This document shows positions 49,884-56,162 of a stretch of DNA of 56,162 bases, in pieces. A program made the position numbers and the translations under genes. The notes below the pieces were generated by a model. It ran no database searches. It worked only from the letters and a program-made list of their open reading frames with translations, and had not been told where the DNA came from. Origin of the DNA: Candidatus Desulfofervidaceae bacterium (GTDB lineage Bacteria > Desulfobacterota > Desulfofervidia > Desulfofervidales > Desulfofervidaceae). The DNA is taken from positions 1 through 56,162 of the forward strand of contig JALWFG010000004.1 of assembly GCA_027038965.1 (NCBI GenBank), written 5' to 3'. Each line of letters starts with the position of its first letter. The stretch's first letter is position 1.

Positions 49884-51359
49884 TTACAATTTGGTCACCA
49901 AAAGCACCTCTTCCGGAGTAGTAATTCCTTGTTTAACTTTATTTATCCCATCCTGCAACATGGAACACATACCTTCTTTAATGGCGGCGGCCTTAATCTC
50001 TCTGGCATCGGCCTTTTTAATAATAAGCCTTTTGAGAGGCTCTGTAATCTCCATGAGTTCAAAGATTCCAATTCTACCAAGAAATCCCGTGTGACGGCAG
50101 TGATTACAACCCATGCCTTTTTTATGAGCAGGCAGTTTAATACCATAATGTGCAAGCATTTCTTGAATTTCAGGGGCCGTTTCTACCTCTTGACCACAAT
50201 GCGGACATATCCTTTTTACCAATCTTTGCCCCATGACAAGCAATATAGAAGATGCCAGCAAGAATGGTTCTACGCCCATATCAATCAATCTAGCCAGAGT
50301 GGTAGCGGCGTCGTTTGTATGGACAGTTGAAAGCACCAGATGCCCGGTTAGGGAGGCACTAATAGCGGTTTTGGCCGTTTCTACATCCCTGATCTCTCCT
50401 ACCAGAATGACATCTGGGTCCTGACGCAAAAAATATTTAAGGGCGCTGTCAAAGCTAAGTCCGATTTTAGGGTTTACCTGCACCTGGGTAATGCCATCCA
50501 TTCGGTATTCAATAGGGTCCTCAATGGTCATAACATTTTTTTCTCTGGTGGCAATCTCTTTTAGCGCCGCATAAAGGGTGGTGGTCTTGCCTGATCCCGT
50601 GGGGCCTGTAACCAGAATAATCCCGTTGGGTGAGGCCAGTTTTTGTTTAAATAGAGCCACTTGTTCAGGGGAGAGTCCAATATCATGCAGCCTGAGCAGT
50701 TCTTTTGAGGTGTCTAAAATTCTTAAAACGGCCTTTTCTCCAGTAATGCTTGGCATAATAGAGACGCGGATATCTATAGCCCTTGTTCCGACATTGACTC
50801 TAATGGCACCATCCTGGGGCCTTCTTGTTTCCGCCACATCCAATCCCGCCATTACCTTAATTCGGGAAATGACGGCTTCGTGTATCTTTTTAGAAAGGCG
50901 GCGATATTCAGAAAGTACCCCATCTATCCGGAAACGGATGCAAAGGTGGTCCTTTTCCCCCTCAAAATGAATATCACTGGCATTACTTCTGACGGCCTTG
51001 ACAATGGTTTGATTGACCAGACGGACAATGGGGGCATCTGTGTAGGAGCCTTCAAGGATATCATTTTCATCAAACTCTGCCTCTTCCGGCCCTGCCTCTT
51101 CGGTTGTTTCTTCTTCAAGCCAGCTATATGCTTCCTCCAGGGCCTTAAGGATATCCTCTTTGGTTTTTTTGATGACCACCGGTGTCATCTTTAAAACAAA
51201 CCCTAGATAATCGGCTTTTTTTATTCCTTCTTCATTTAGCACCCAAAAATAAAGATGATTGTTTTCGGCATAAACCGGGATAAAATCCTTTTTATCCCAG
51301 AATTTTTTATAAATAATGCCCACTTGTTCCGGAATGGTGGTAAAATCAATTTTTGACAT
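49884..51359 (-). CDS. gspE: Type II secretion ATPase GspE
   Basis: A 491-residue AAA-type ATPase driving pseudopilus assembly. Visible elements: N-terminal N2-type domain, SDIHFE and RRPQDGAIRV in the N-terminal half of the motor, Walker A GPTGSGKT (252-259), Asp box MTIEDPIEYR, Walker B RQDPDVILVGEIRD, His box LSTVHTNDA and a four-Cys zinc finger (CPHCG ... CNHCRHTG). All are intact. The ATG at 51359 overlaps the gspD end by 14 bases; an in-frame upstream TTG is not used. Confidence 0.95.
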   Translation of the reverse strand: MSKIDFTTIPEQVGIIYKKFWDKKDFIPVYAENNHLYFWVLNEEGIKKADYLGFVLKMTPVVIKKTKEDILKALEEAYSWLEEETTEEAGPEEAEFDENDILEGSYTDAPIVRLVNQTIVKAVRSNASDIHFEGEKDHLCIRFRIDGVLSEYRRLSKKIHEAVISRIKVMAGLDVAETRRPQDGAIRVNVGTRAIDIRVSIMPSITGEKAVLRILDTSKELLRLHDIGLSPEQVALFKQKLASPNGIILVTGPTGSGKTTTLYAALKEIATREKNVMTIEDPIEYRMDGITQVQVNPKIGLSFDSALKYFLRQDPDVILVGEIRDVETAKTAISASLTGHLVLSTVHTNDAATTLARLIDMGVEPFLLASSILLVMGQRLVKRICPHCGQEVETAPEIQEMLAHYGIKLPAHKKGMGCNHCRHTGFLGRIGIFELMEITEPLKRLIIKKADAREIKAAAIKEGMCSMLQDGINKVKQGITTPEEVLLVTKL

Positions 51360-53136
51360 GACTTTTCTGAAAGGTATCAATTTCCTTTTGGCTGGTAATG
51401 ATCTTGGTTGTCAAAAAAACCAATAAATTTGTCCTGTCTGAAGTGAGTTTTTTGTATTTAAACAGGTTGCCCAACAAGGGAATAGAGGAAAGCAAAGGGA
51501 TATGCTGTTCGCTGTAACCCTTATCGTTTTTAATCAAACCACTAATTAAAATCTTATCTCCATCTTTCAGGGCAATTTTGGTGTTTGTGCTCCGCGTAAG
51601 TGTAACTGGGGCCACAGTTTGTCCTGCATTCAGGGTCTCCATGATCTTTTTAACTTCTAATGAGATTTCCATAATAATTTTGTCTCTACTGATATGCGGC
51701 AAAATATTCAGTTTCACACCCACATCCCGATAATCATAAGAGAAGATAGGATTACCATTAACATCATACTTCTGGCTGATAAGATAGGGCCTGTTTTCTC
51801 CTACAAAGATGTTTGCCTTTTGGTTATCTAGGGTAACTAGACGAGGGTTTGAAAGGATGTTGATTCCCTGCTGCGTCCTGAGCATATTTAATAAGGCACT
51901 GATGGTGGGAAACTTCACACCCTGGTAGGTAATGACATTTCCCAGCACCCCCAAGCTGAAACCACCTGGCAAAGGGGCCATTTGATTATTGTTTAAAATA
52001 GAGTTTTGAATATTGGCCAGCGAACCAGTAGTGGTCATGCCTGTGGCCCCGATAGTGCTACCTGCCTTGGCAGCCCCTGACCATTCCACGCCAAACTCCG
52101 AGAGCTTAGAAAGAGAAGTTTCAATAATTAAGGCCTCAATATAAACCTGTTTTCTGGGAATATCTAGCTTCTTAATCAAGGTATTAATGCGGTCAAAGAC
52201 CTCGGGCGAGCCAAAGACAATAATGGCATTTGTAGAGTCATCATAAGAGATAGCCGTTTGTTTAAAGCTGGGACTCTTGGCCAGGAGCTTTGTAATGACG
52301 GTATAGACATCTTTGGCCACGGCGTTTTTGAGATAAAATACCCGTTGAGTATTCTGTTTCTGGCCGATGATTTTATCAATCATGTCCTGAATTTGAGGAA
52401 AATCTTCTTTTCTGGCGGCTACCAGAATGGAATTACCTGTGGTTTCGCTTGAAATAATAGGCCGATAAAAAAGATTGCTTTCTTTCGTTAAATTAACAAA
52501 AAAACGGTTTAATTCCGTGGCTACGGTTTGGGCCGAGGCCCCTTTAATAGGAATCAGTTTTAAAATAAATTCTGGACGCCTATCAAGGTCTCTTAAAAGT
52601 TTCTCTATCTGCGCAACTTTCTCTTTTATATCGGTAACCACCACGGCATTTAACCCTGTAATAAACTCTATATGGCCAAAGCCAGAAACAAGGTGCGCTA
52701 GGGGTGCCTTTAAACGGCTCACATCCACATTGTTTAATCGCACGACCGTGGTCAATACGGTTTCAGGTGCCTCCTTAAGTCCAGAGACATAAGTTGAGCC
52801 TATATCCCTTAGTTCTCTCTTGGGAATAATAAGGAGGTTTTTGCCCTGTTGAACCGTAATCAGGCCATTGGCATTCAGAACACTATGAAAAATGCGCAAT
52901 AAATCCTTCTGACTGAGAGGTATAGGAGAATAAATGGTTACCGTCGCATTTCTGGGAATGGCCTCTGGGACATAACTGATATTTTGATGGGTAGATTTGG
53001 CAATAAACTTAATAAAATCAGTCAGTCCTACCTTTTCGAGATGGACTTTGAGAGGTTCATCTGCCAAGGCCCCAATATGCCATATAGCAGTAAAGAGCAA
53101 AAAGAGACAAATTAAACCACAAATGCGGCGTTTCAT
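51346..53136 (-). CDS. gspD: Type II secretion outer-membrane secretin GspD
   Basis: A 596-residue secretin. A signal peptide (1-25) is followed by N0 to N3 domains (VGLTDFIKFIAKSTHQNISY, VVRLNNVDVSRLKAPLAHLV, LIPIKGASAQTVATEL) and the C-terminal channel domain (KQVYIEALIIETSLSKLSEF, LSNPRLVTLDNQKANIFVGE, VGVKLNILPHISRDKIIMEI, ISGLIKNDKGYSEQHIPLLS). A glycine-rich loop of about 30 residues separates the secretin strands. No lipobox or clear S-domain. It lies directly after gspC with no gap. Confidence 0.94.
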   Translation of the reverse strand: MKRRICGLICLFLLFTAIWHIGALADEPLKVHLEKVGLTDFIKFIAKSTHQNISYVPEAIPRNATVTIYSPIPLSQKDLLRIFHSVLNANGLITVQQGKNLLIIPKRELRDIGSTYVSGLKEAPETVLTTVVRLNNVDVSRLKAPLAHLVSGFGHIEFITGLNAVVVTDIKEKVAQIEKLLRDLDRRPEFILKLIPIKGASAQTVATELNRFFVNLTKESNLFYRPIISSETTGNSILVAARKEDFPQIQDMIDKIIGQKQNTQRVFYLKNAVAKDVYTVITKLLAKSPSFKQTAISYDDSTNAIIVFGSPEVFDRINTLIKKLDIPRKQVYIEALIIETSLSKLSEFGVEWSGAAKAGSTIGATGMTTTGSLANIQNSILNNNQMAPLPGGFSLGVLGNVITYQGVKFPTISALLNMLRTQQGINILSNPRLVTLDNQKANIFVGENRPYLISQKYDVNGNPIFSYDYRDVGVKLNILPHISRDKIIMEISLEVKKIMETLNAGQTVAPVTLTRSTNTKIALKDGDKILISGLIKNDKGYSEQHIPLLSSIPLLGNLFKYKKLTSDRTNLLVFLTTKIITSQKEIDTFQKSHVKN

Positions 53137-53985
53137 TTAGTCTATCTCTACAAAAAACGTTTTCTTTTTTCCATTTCTTAAAATATCCAGATTAACACTG
53201 GTCATCTCTCGCATCTGATTAAATAAACCCATCATTTTGGCTGGTTCTGTAGTAGGTTGTCCATTGACACTGATAATAATATCTCCCCTTCTTAACCCAA
53301 CTTTTCTTAAAATACAAGAGTTGCTTAAATATCCTAAACGATACCCAATTGGCCTTTTGCCTTGAAAATAAGGTTCAATTCTTACCTGCTTGAAAAATTG
53401 ATTTACATCTTTAAGGGCGGCTTCCACGACCTTTCTTTTCAACTTAAATCGCTCTATAGATAAAGTTGCTTCCTGTTTGACATTTGAGCTTTGACCTCCT
53501 CCCCATTGATTTTCCTCCATTTTAAATGTCTTTATCTCGCCTGTATTTTTATCGATCATATATACCACACTATCTCTAATCTCTTTCAAAAACCAGTGCT
53601 TATTCAAAGGGTTAGCCTCGTCTACAATTACTACTGGTTTATCAACCTTTTTAAACAGGGCCATGGGGTGCGCCCCGGTTGCAAAGCCAATCAACTTATA
53701 GCCCTCAATATCCGGGCTGGTGGTTACCTTTTGGGCCTTTTCTTCAGAACTAACCTGTTTTTGAAAGGCCTTCTCCTGAACCCGTACCCCTAAGATATTC
53801 CTTTTTAAAATTAAACCTATGTCAAGCTTATTTTGGGTGGCATTTTGAAAAAAGGATTCGGTTCTAATTTGAGGTAACGTTTCATCCTTCAATTTAAATA
53901 ACACTAACCCTGAAACCAGATAAGCAGAAACAATGCCCAAAAATAAGGTATAAATCCCAGGCCATATCCTATGCAAAAAACTCAT
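53137..53985 (-). CDS. gspC: Type II secretion protein GspC with PDZ domain
   Basis: A 282-residue protein with one N-terminal membrane helix (IYTLFLGIVSAYLVSGLVLF), a homology-region strand set (IEGYKLIGFATGAHPMALFK, VVYMIDKNTGEIKTFKM) and a C-terminal PDZ domain (GYRLGYLSNSCILRKVGLRR followed by GDIIISVNGQ). GspC links the inner-membrane platform with the secretin. It is the first gene of the gsp operon; upstream lie 900 bases of non-coding DNA with mobile remnants. Confidence 0.9.
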   Translation of the reverse strand: MSFLHRIWPGIYTLFLGIVSAYLVSGLVLFKLKDETLPQIRTESFFQNATQNKLDIGLILKRNILGVRVQEKAFQKQVSSEEKAQKVTTSPDIEGYKLIGFATGAHPMALFKKVDKPVVIVDEANPLNKHWFLKEIRDSVVYMIDKNTGEIKTFKMEENQWGGGQSSNVKQEATLSIERFKLKRKVVEAALKDVNQFFKQVRIEPYFQGKRPIGYRLGYLSNSCILRKVGLRRGDIIISVNGQPTTEPAKMMGLFNQMREMTSVNLDILRNGKKKTFFVEID

Positions 53986-54072
53986 GTTAGCATAATAGCT
54001 AAATTTTTATGAGCAATCAAGCCCTGGACTCAGGCCTCTGTTAAAGTCGGAATTTTCAAAAATCCCAAGACA

Positions 54073-54094
54073 CCTACACCCAAGCGGGTGCAGG
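54073..54094. repeat. REP-like hairpin, copy 2
   Basis: CCTACACCC and GGGTGCAGG form a 9-bp stem with one A-C mismatch around AAGC. The right arm shares the TGCAGGAC core with the hairpin at 24741 and TGCAGGA with the one at 54469. Confidence 0.6.
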
Positions 54095-54191
54095 ACACTC
54101 GCTTCTTGCGCCTAGAAAGGGCCAAGTCGAACTTCCGATACAGCCAATAAACCTTCTTCTGGTTCATCCGGAAGCCTTCCTTGTGGTTAAC
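54095..54191 (-). pseudogene. Fragment of an IS3-family transposase (OrfB)
   Basis: On the minus strand a short frame reads VNHKEGFRMNQKKVYWLYRK then FDLALSRRKKRV, matching the N-terminal HTH_21 region of IS3-family OrfB transposases (EGx+VNxKRVxRLYRE.GL.LR+R+++R). Neither the DDE core nor OrfA is present. The fragment ends at a REP-like hairpin. It marks an old insertion between gspC and the PEP-CTERM gene. Confidence 0.65.
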
Positions 54192-54426
54192 CCCCCTTTA
54201 ACCACCGCCATCACCTTTGGGGAACAATATGAAAATTTTTTTCTCTTCATGATTTATGGTCTGCTTTATAAGCTCGCTTTATTCCAAGCAAATTCTAATA
54301 GAGTAGAAAAAATTCCCCAAGAGAGAAAAATTTTTTCACTTTTTGATTGAAGTGAGAAGATATTTAAGGGCCAAAAATAATGAAAAAAATCAGAGGGATT
54401 GAAAGAAATCCTTTTTAAAAAAGATT

Positions 54427-54442
54427 TGGCATGATTTATGCT
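54427..54442 (+). promoter_or_regulatory. Sigma-54 (-24/-12) promoter of the second PEP-CTERM gene
   Basis: TGGCATGATTTATGCT matches TGGCAY-R-N4-TTGCW with a single mismatch (A for the first T of the -12 element). Spacing is the same as in the two sites at 23.4 and 23.8 kb. Predicted start near 54453, leaving a leader of about 446 nt. Confidence 0.6.
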
Positions 54443-54468
54443 AAAAAAATTATTCAAAAACGTCGTAA

Positions 54469-54504
54469 TTTTTATCCTGCACCCCTAGGGGTGCAGGATA
54501 AAAA
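54469..54504. repeat. Perfect 36-nt palindrome, REP-like hairpin copy 3
   Basis: A 17-bp arm (TTTTTATCCTGCACCCC and its exact complement) surrounds a central TA. It would be at about +17 to +52 of the predicted sigma-54 transcript. Neither strand has a U-tract after the stem, so it is unlikely to be an intrinsic terminator. Shares TCCTGCAYCC with the hairpins at 24741 and 54073. Confidence 0.8.
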
Positions 54505-54700
54505 GTTAAGGGAGGTGGAGGGGGGGGACGAGACAGTTGTTTAGTATTGGTGACATTAGATGTGAATAGCAGAGCGGAGGAGGTGATAGATGGGTATAGA
54601 TAGGTGTTATGCTAGGTATAAGGAGAGGTGGAAGATAGAGAGGATGTTTTTTTGATTTAGAGAGTATGGATTCGAGTTTAGGAAGACGCATTTAGAGATG
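54505..54700 (+). promoter_or_regulatory. C-depleted, G-rich leader tract of the second PEP-CTERM gene
   Basis: Between 54501 and 54660 the plus strand has about six C in 160 bases, against very many G and A, including an eight-G run (54520-54527) that ends GGGAGGTGGA-type tract. Several GGAGG motifs occur (54510, 54577, 54620). The minus strand is accordingly C-rich and almost G-free, like a Rho loading (rut) site. No gene is supported here. Confidence 0.45.
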
Positions 54701-54708
54701 GTTTCAGG

Positions 54709-54855
54709 ATGGAAATGTTATTTAGGGAATTGAAGGGATTTTTAGTGGAAGAGCTAGGAAGGATATGGAAATTACCGAGTAAGATTGAAGAAAAGTTAAG
54801 GAACTATTTGCTATCTGACTCGGTAGCCAAAAGTGTCCAATATTATTTAAAATAG
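54709..54855 (+). CDS. Possible small ORF or transposase remnant
   Basis: A 48-codon frame starts MEMLFRELKGFLVEELGRIW and ends with SDSVAKSVQYYLK. MEMLFRELK recalls the Glu-containing helix of IS4-like transposases (IExFFRELK), so it may be a decayed end of such a gene rather than a real small protein. No ribosome-binding site is visible. Confidence 0.2.
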   Translation: MEMLFRELKGFLVEELGRIWKLPSKIEEKLRNYLLSDSVAKSVQYYLK

Positions 54856-54898
54856 TTTTAAATTTCAAAATATTATCTCTAAGAAAAAGGAGGTAATT

Positions 54899-55561
54899 AT
54901 GAAAAAGCTGTTATTAGTAATGCTTTTTGGGGCTCTTATTTTTGCAAATGTTGTTCAAGCTGCTCCTTTTCAGAATGGAGATTTTGAGACAGGAGATTTC
55001 ACAGGATGGAGCGGTGATCTGATCAGTACTGGTACCGTTGATCCCGACTTGGATTCACACTTTTCCTTAGTCAATGTACCTGGTCAAACCTTTCAGAATA
55101 GCGCAAATGTTACGAACGACAACATCGACTGGATAGTCACTCTCTATCAGGACTTTACCTTGGATAGCCTTTTAGGCCCGGGCTATACCATGGATATTAC
55201 TTTTTGGATTCAGTGGTCACCCACAGACAGCACTTGGGACATGCTTTCCGCGACCCTTTCCGATACTGGTTACACTAACACGGTGGACCTCCTAAGCGGC
55301 GTTTCCGATACCGATCTTCTAAACGGTACCTGGGTCACCCAGGACATCACCAGCTTTGCCCAGACCTGGGGCGGTCAGGACGTAGAGCTTGCCTTTACAG
55401 TGACAGACTGGGATTGGATTACCCCGGACTCATTCACCATTGACAACATCTCCTTTAACCAGCATGCGCCTGCGGCCCCTGTGCCTGAGCCGGCAACCGT
55501 GTTGCTCCTAGGGAGCGGGCTTTGCGGGTTGGCTTTTACCAGGAAGAGAAAGAGGGATTAA
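54899..55561 (+). CDS. PEP-CTERM sorting domain protein
   Basis: A 220-residue secreted protein. The signal peptide covers about residues 1-21 (FANVVQAA). The mature part begins PFQNGDFETGDFTGWSGDL, a jelly-roll-like NGxFExGxFxGW start common in PEP-CTERM adhesin-like proteins, and continues with Trp/Asp-rich strands. The C-terminus carries VPEPATVLLLGSGLCGLAFT (PEP at 196-198) and a basic tail RKRKRD. An AAGGAGGTAATT site precedes the ATG. Gene body G+C rises toward the 3' half. It should be processed by the exosortase at 22596 and has a sigma-54 promoter match far upstream. Confidence 0.94.
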   Translation: MKKLLLVMLFGALIFANVVQAAPFQNGDFETGDFTGWSGDLISTGTVDPDLDSHFSLVNVPGQTFQNSANVTNDNIDWIVTLYQDFTLDSLLGPGYTMDITFWIQWSPTDSTWDMLSATLSDTGYTNTVDLLSGVSDTDLLNGTWVTQDITSFAQTWGGQDVELAFTVTDWDWITPDSFTIDNISFNQHAPAAPVPEPATVLLLGSGLCGLAFTRKRKRD

Positions 55562-55567
55562 AAAAGG

Positions 55568-55590
55568 AAGGCCTTTTTGGCCTTCTTTTC
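55568..55590 (+). terminator. Intrinsic terminator after the PEP-CTERM gene
   Basis: GAAGGCC and GGCCTTC form a 7-bp stem with a T5 loop, followed by TTTT. Lies seven bases after the stop. Confidence 0.85.
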
Positions 55591-55711
55591 TCATTTAAGG
55601 AGGGGATGTTTTTGTCCTTGAATATTAAGGTATTAAATAGTGTTAAGGAATAACCAGCTATTCTTTTTATACTTATCTGTTTTTGAAACTAGGAGGAAGG
55701 AGGAAAAAACA

Positions 55712-56162
55712 ATGAAAAGGTATTTCAACTATTTAAGGATTGCAATGGCCTGCGGTTTGTTCGTGGCTTTGGCCTGGGCTTTGTTTCCATCTCTGGTCAG
55801 TGCTTCTTATTGGGCAAAGACTTATGGGGGATCTTATTATGATGAAGCAAGGGCCATTCAGCAGACAAGTGACGGCGGATACGTCGTGGCGGGGTGGACT
55901 GAAAGCTTTGGTGCAGGTGGAGCGGATATTTTGGTCCTGAAACTTGATAGCGACGGCCAATTGGAATGGCAAAGGACATACGGGGGCTCCAATACTGATA
56001 GGGCATATTCCATCCAACAAACATCTGATGGCGGATACATCGTTGCTGGAGAAAGTGCATCTTTTTCTAATGATGGAACTTACGATATGTGGGTTTTGAA
56101 ACTCAAGAGCAATGGAGATATAGAATGGGAAAAACGCTATCACCAAAATAAGGATTATTTGC
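55712..56162 (+). CDS. Secreted repeat protein, cut by the right edge
   Basis: An open frame from ATG at 55712 (after AGGAGGAAGGAGG) to the window end, 150 codons. A signal peptide (ALAWALFPSLVSAS) is followed by two copies of a roughly 55-residue repeat: WAKTYGGSYYDEARAIQQTS then DGGYVVAGW, and WQRTYGGSNTDRAYSIQQTS then DGGYIVAGE, each closing with VLKL.S.G...W. Such TYGGS/DGGYI repeats form beta-propeller-like extracellular domains. A PEP-CTERM tail beyond the edge is plausible given the neighbour but unseen. Terminator at 55568 separates it from the gene before. Confidence 0.8.
   Translation, partial: MKRYFNYLRIAMACGLFVALAWALFPSLVSASYWAKTYGGSYYDEARAIQQTSDGGYVVAGWTESFGAGGADILVLKLDSDGQLEWQRTYGGSNTDRAYSIQQTSDGGYIVAGESASFSNDGTYDMWVLKLKSNGDIEWEKRYHQNKDYL

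Noticed and set aside
54506-54691. Minus-strand 61-codon frame rich in Pro, Leu and Ser
   Set aside because: It is a by-product of the C-rich, G-poor minus strand; low-complexity composition, no ribosome-binding site and no family resemblance.

Overview
The window looks like a chromosomal segment of a Gram-negative anaerobe, most likely a thermophilic or subsurface Desulfobacterota-type (sulfate-reducer-like) bacterium. Pointers are an octaheme c-type cytochrome beside an outer-membrane porin, an oxygen-sensitive class III ribonucleotide reductase with its radical-SAM activase, CcsA-type cytochrome c biogenesis next to hemA, paired DUF5320 and NifX-like proteins, an FmdE-like protein, an exosortase/PEP-CTERM sorting system and type II secretion genes. 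The taxonomic guess is inference; there is no rRNA gene to settle it.

Layout. 1-9.5 kb: a truncated IS200/IS605-type TnpB at the left edge, a tRNA-Met(CAT) gene, then a complete type III-B effector operon cmr1-cmr2(cas10)-cmr3-cmr4-cmr5-cmr6 followed by a CARF-HEPN ancillary ribonuclease. No CRISPR array, cas6, cas1 or cas2 lies here, so crRNAs must come from elsewhere. 9.7-15.3 kb (minus strand): fmt, def, a DUF59 Fe-S protein, a NifX-like protein, two tandem DUF5320 proteins, a DUF89 protein, a putative 10-TM metal exporter and a CGGC-domain protein. 15.6-18.1 kb: an unknown protein, an HsdR-N-like protein, an ArsR regulator and era.

18.1-24.7 kb is an exosortase locus. On the minus strand run the exosortase, EpsI, a PrsT-like TPR lipoprotein and a YcaO-TPR protein; divergently lies a PEP-CTERM protein. 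Good matches to sigma-54 (-24/-12) promoters occur before the exosortase, before this PEP-CTERM gene and, with one mismatch, before a second PEP-CTERM gene at 54.9 kb. The two PEP-CTERM genes have unusually long predicted leaders (about 375 and 445 nt). A PEP-CTERM/exosortase-associated N-acyltransferase (30.1 kb) and a NifA-like sigma-54 activator (38.4 kb) are also present.

24.8-40 kb: ftsB-like, nrdD, nrdG, leuA preceded by a textbook leucine attenuator (leader peptide, antiterminator, terminator), a site-2 protease, ccsA, hemA, a polyprenol/dolichol-kinase-like protein, a TPR/SLH lipoprotein, an SLC12-type transporter and the NifA-like regulator. 40-48 kb: an outer-membrane barrel protein, then on the minus strand an Acr3 arsenite permease, CDF metal exporter, FmdE-like protein, TauE/SafE permease, octaheme cytochrome and AlgE-type porin. 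48.6-54 kb: gspC-D-E-F of a type II secretion system. 54-56.2 kb: an IS3 transposase fragment, REP-like hairpins, a strikingly C-depleted leader, the second PEP-CTERM gene, and a repeat protein cut by the right edge.

The most interesting signals are the sigma-54/exosortase regulon with its odd leaders, the leu attenuator, the Cmr plus CARF-HEPN module lacking an array, and the octaheme cytochrome-porin-TauE-FmdE cluster.
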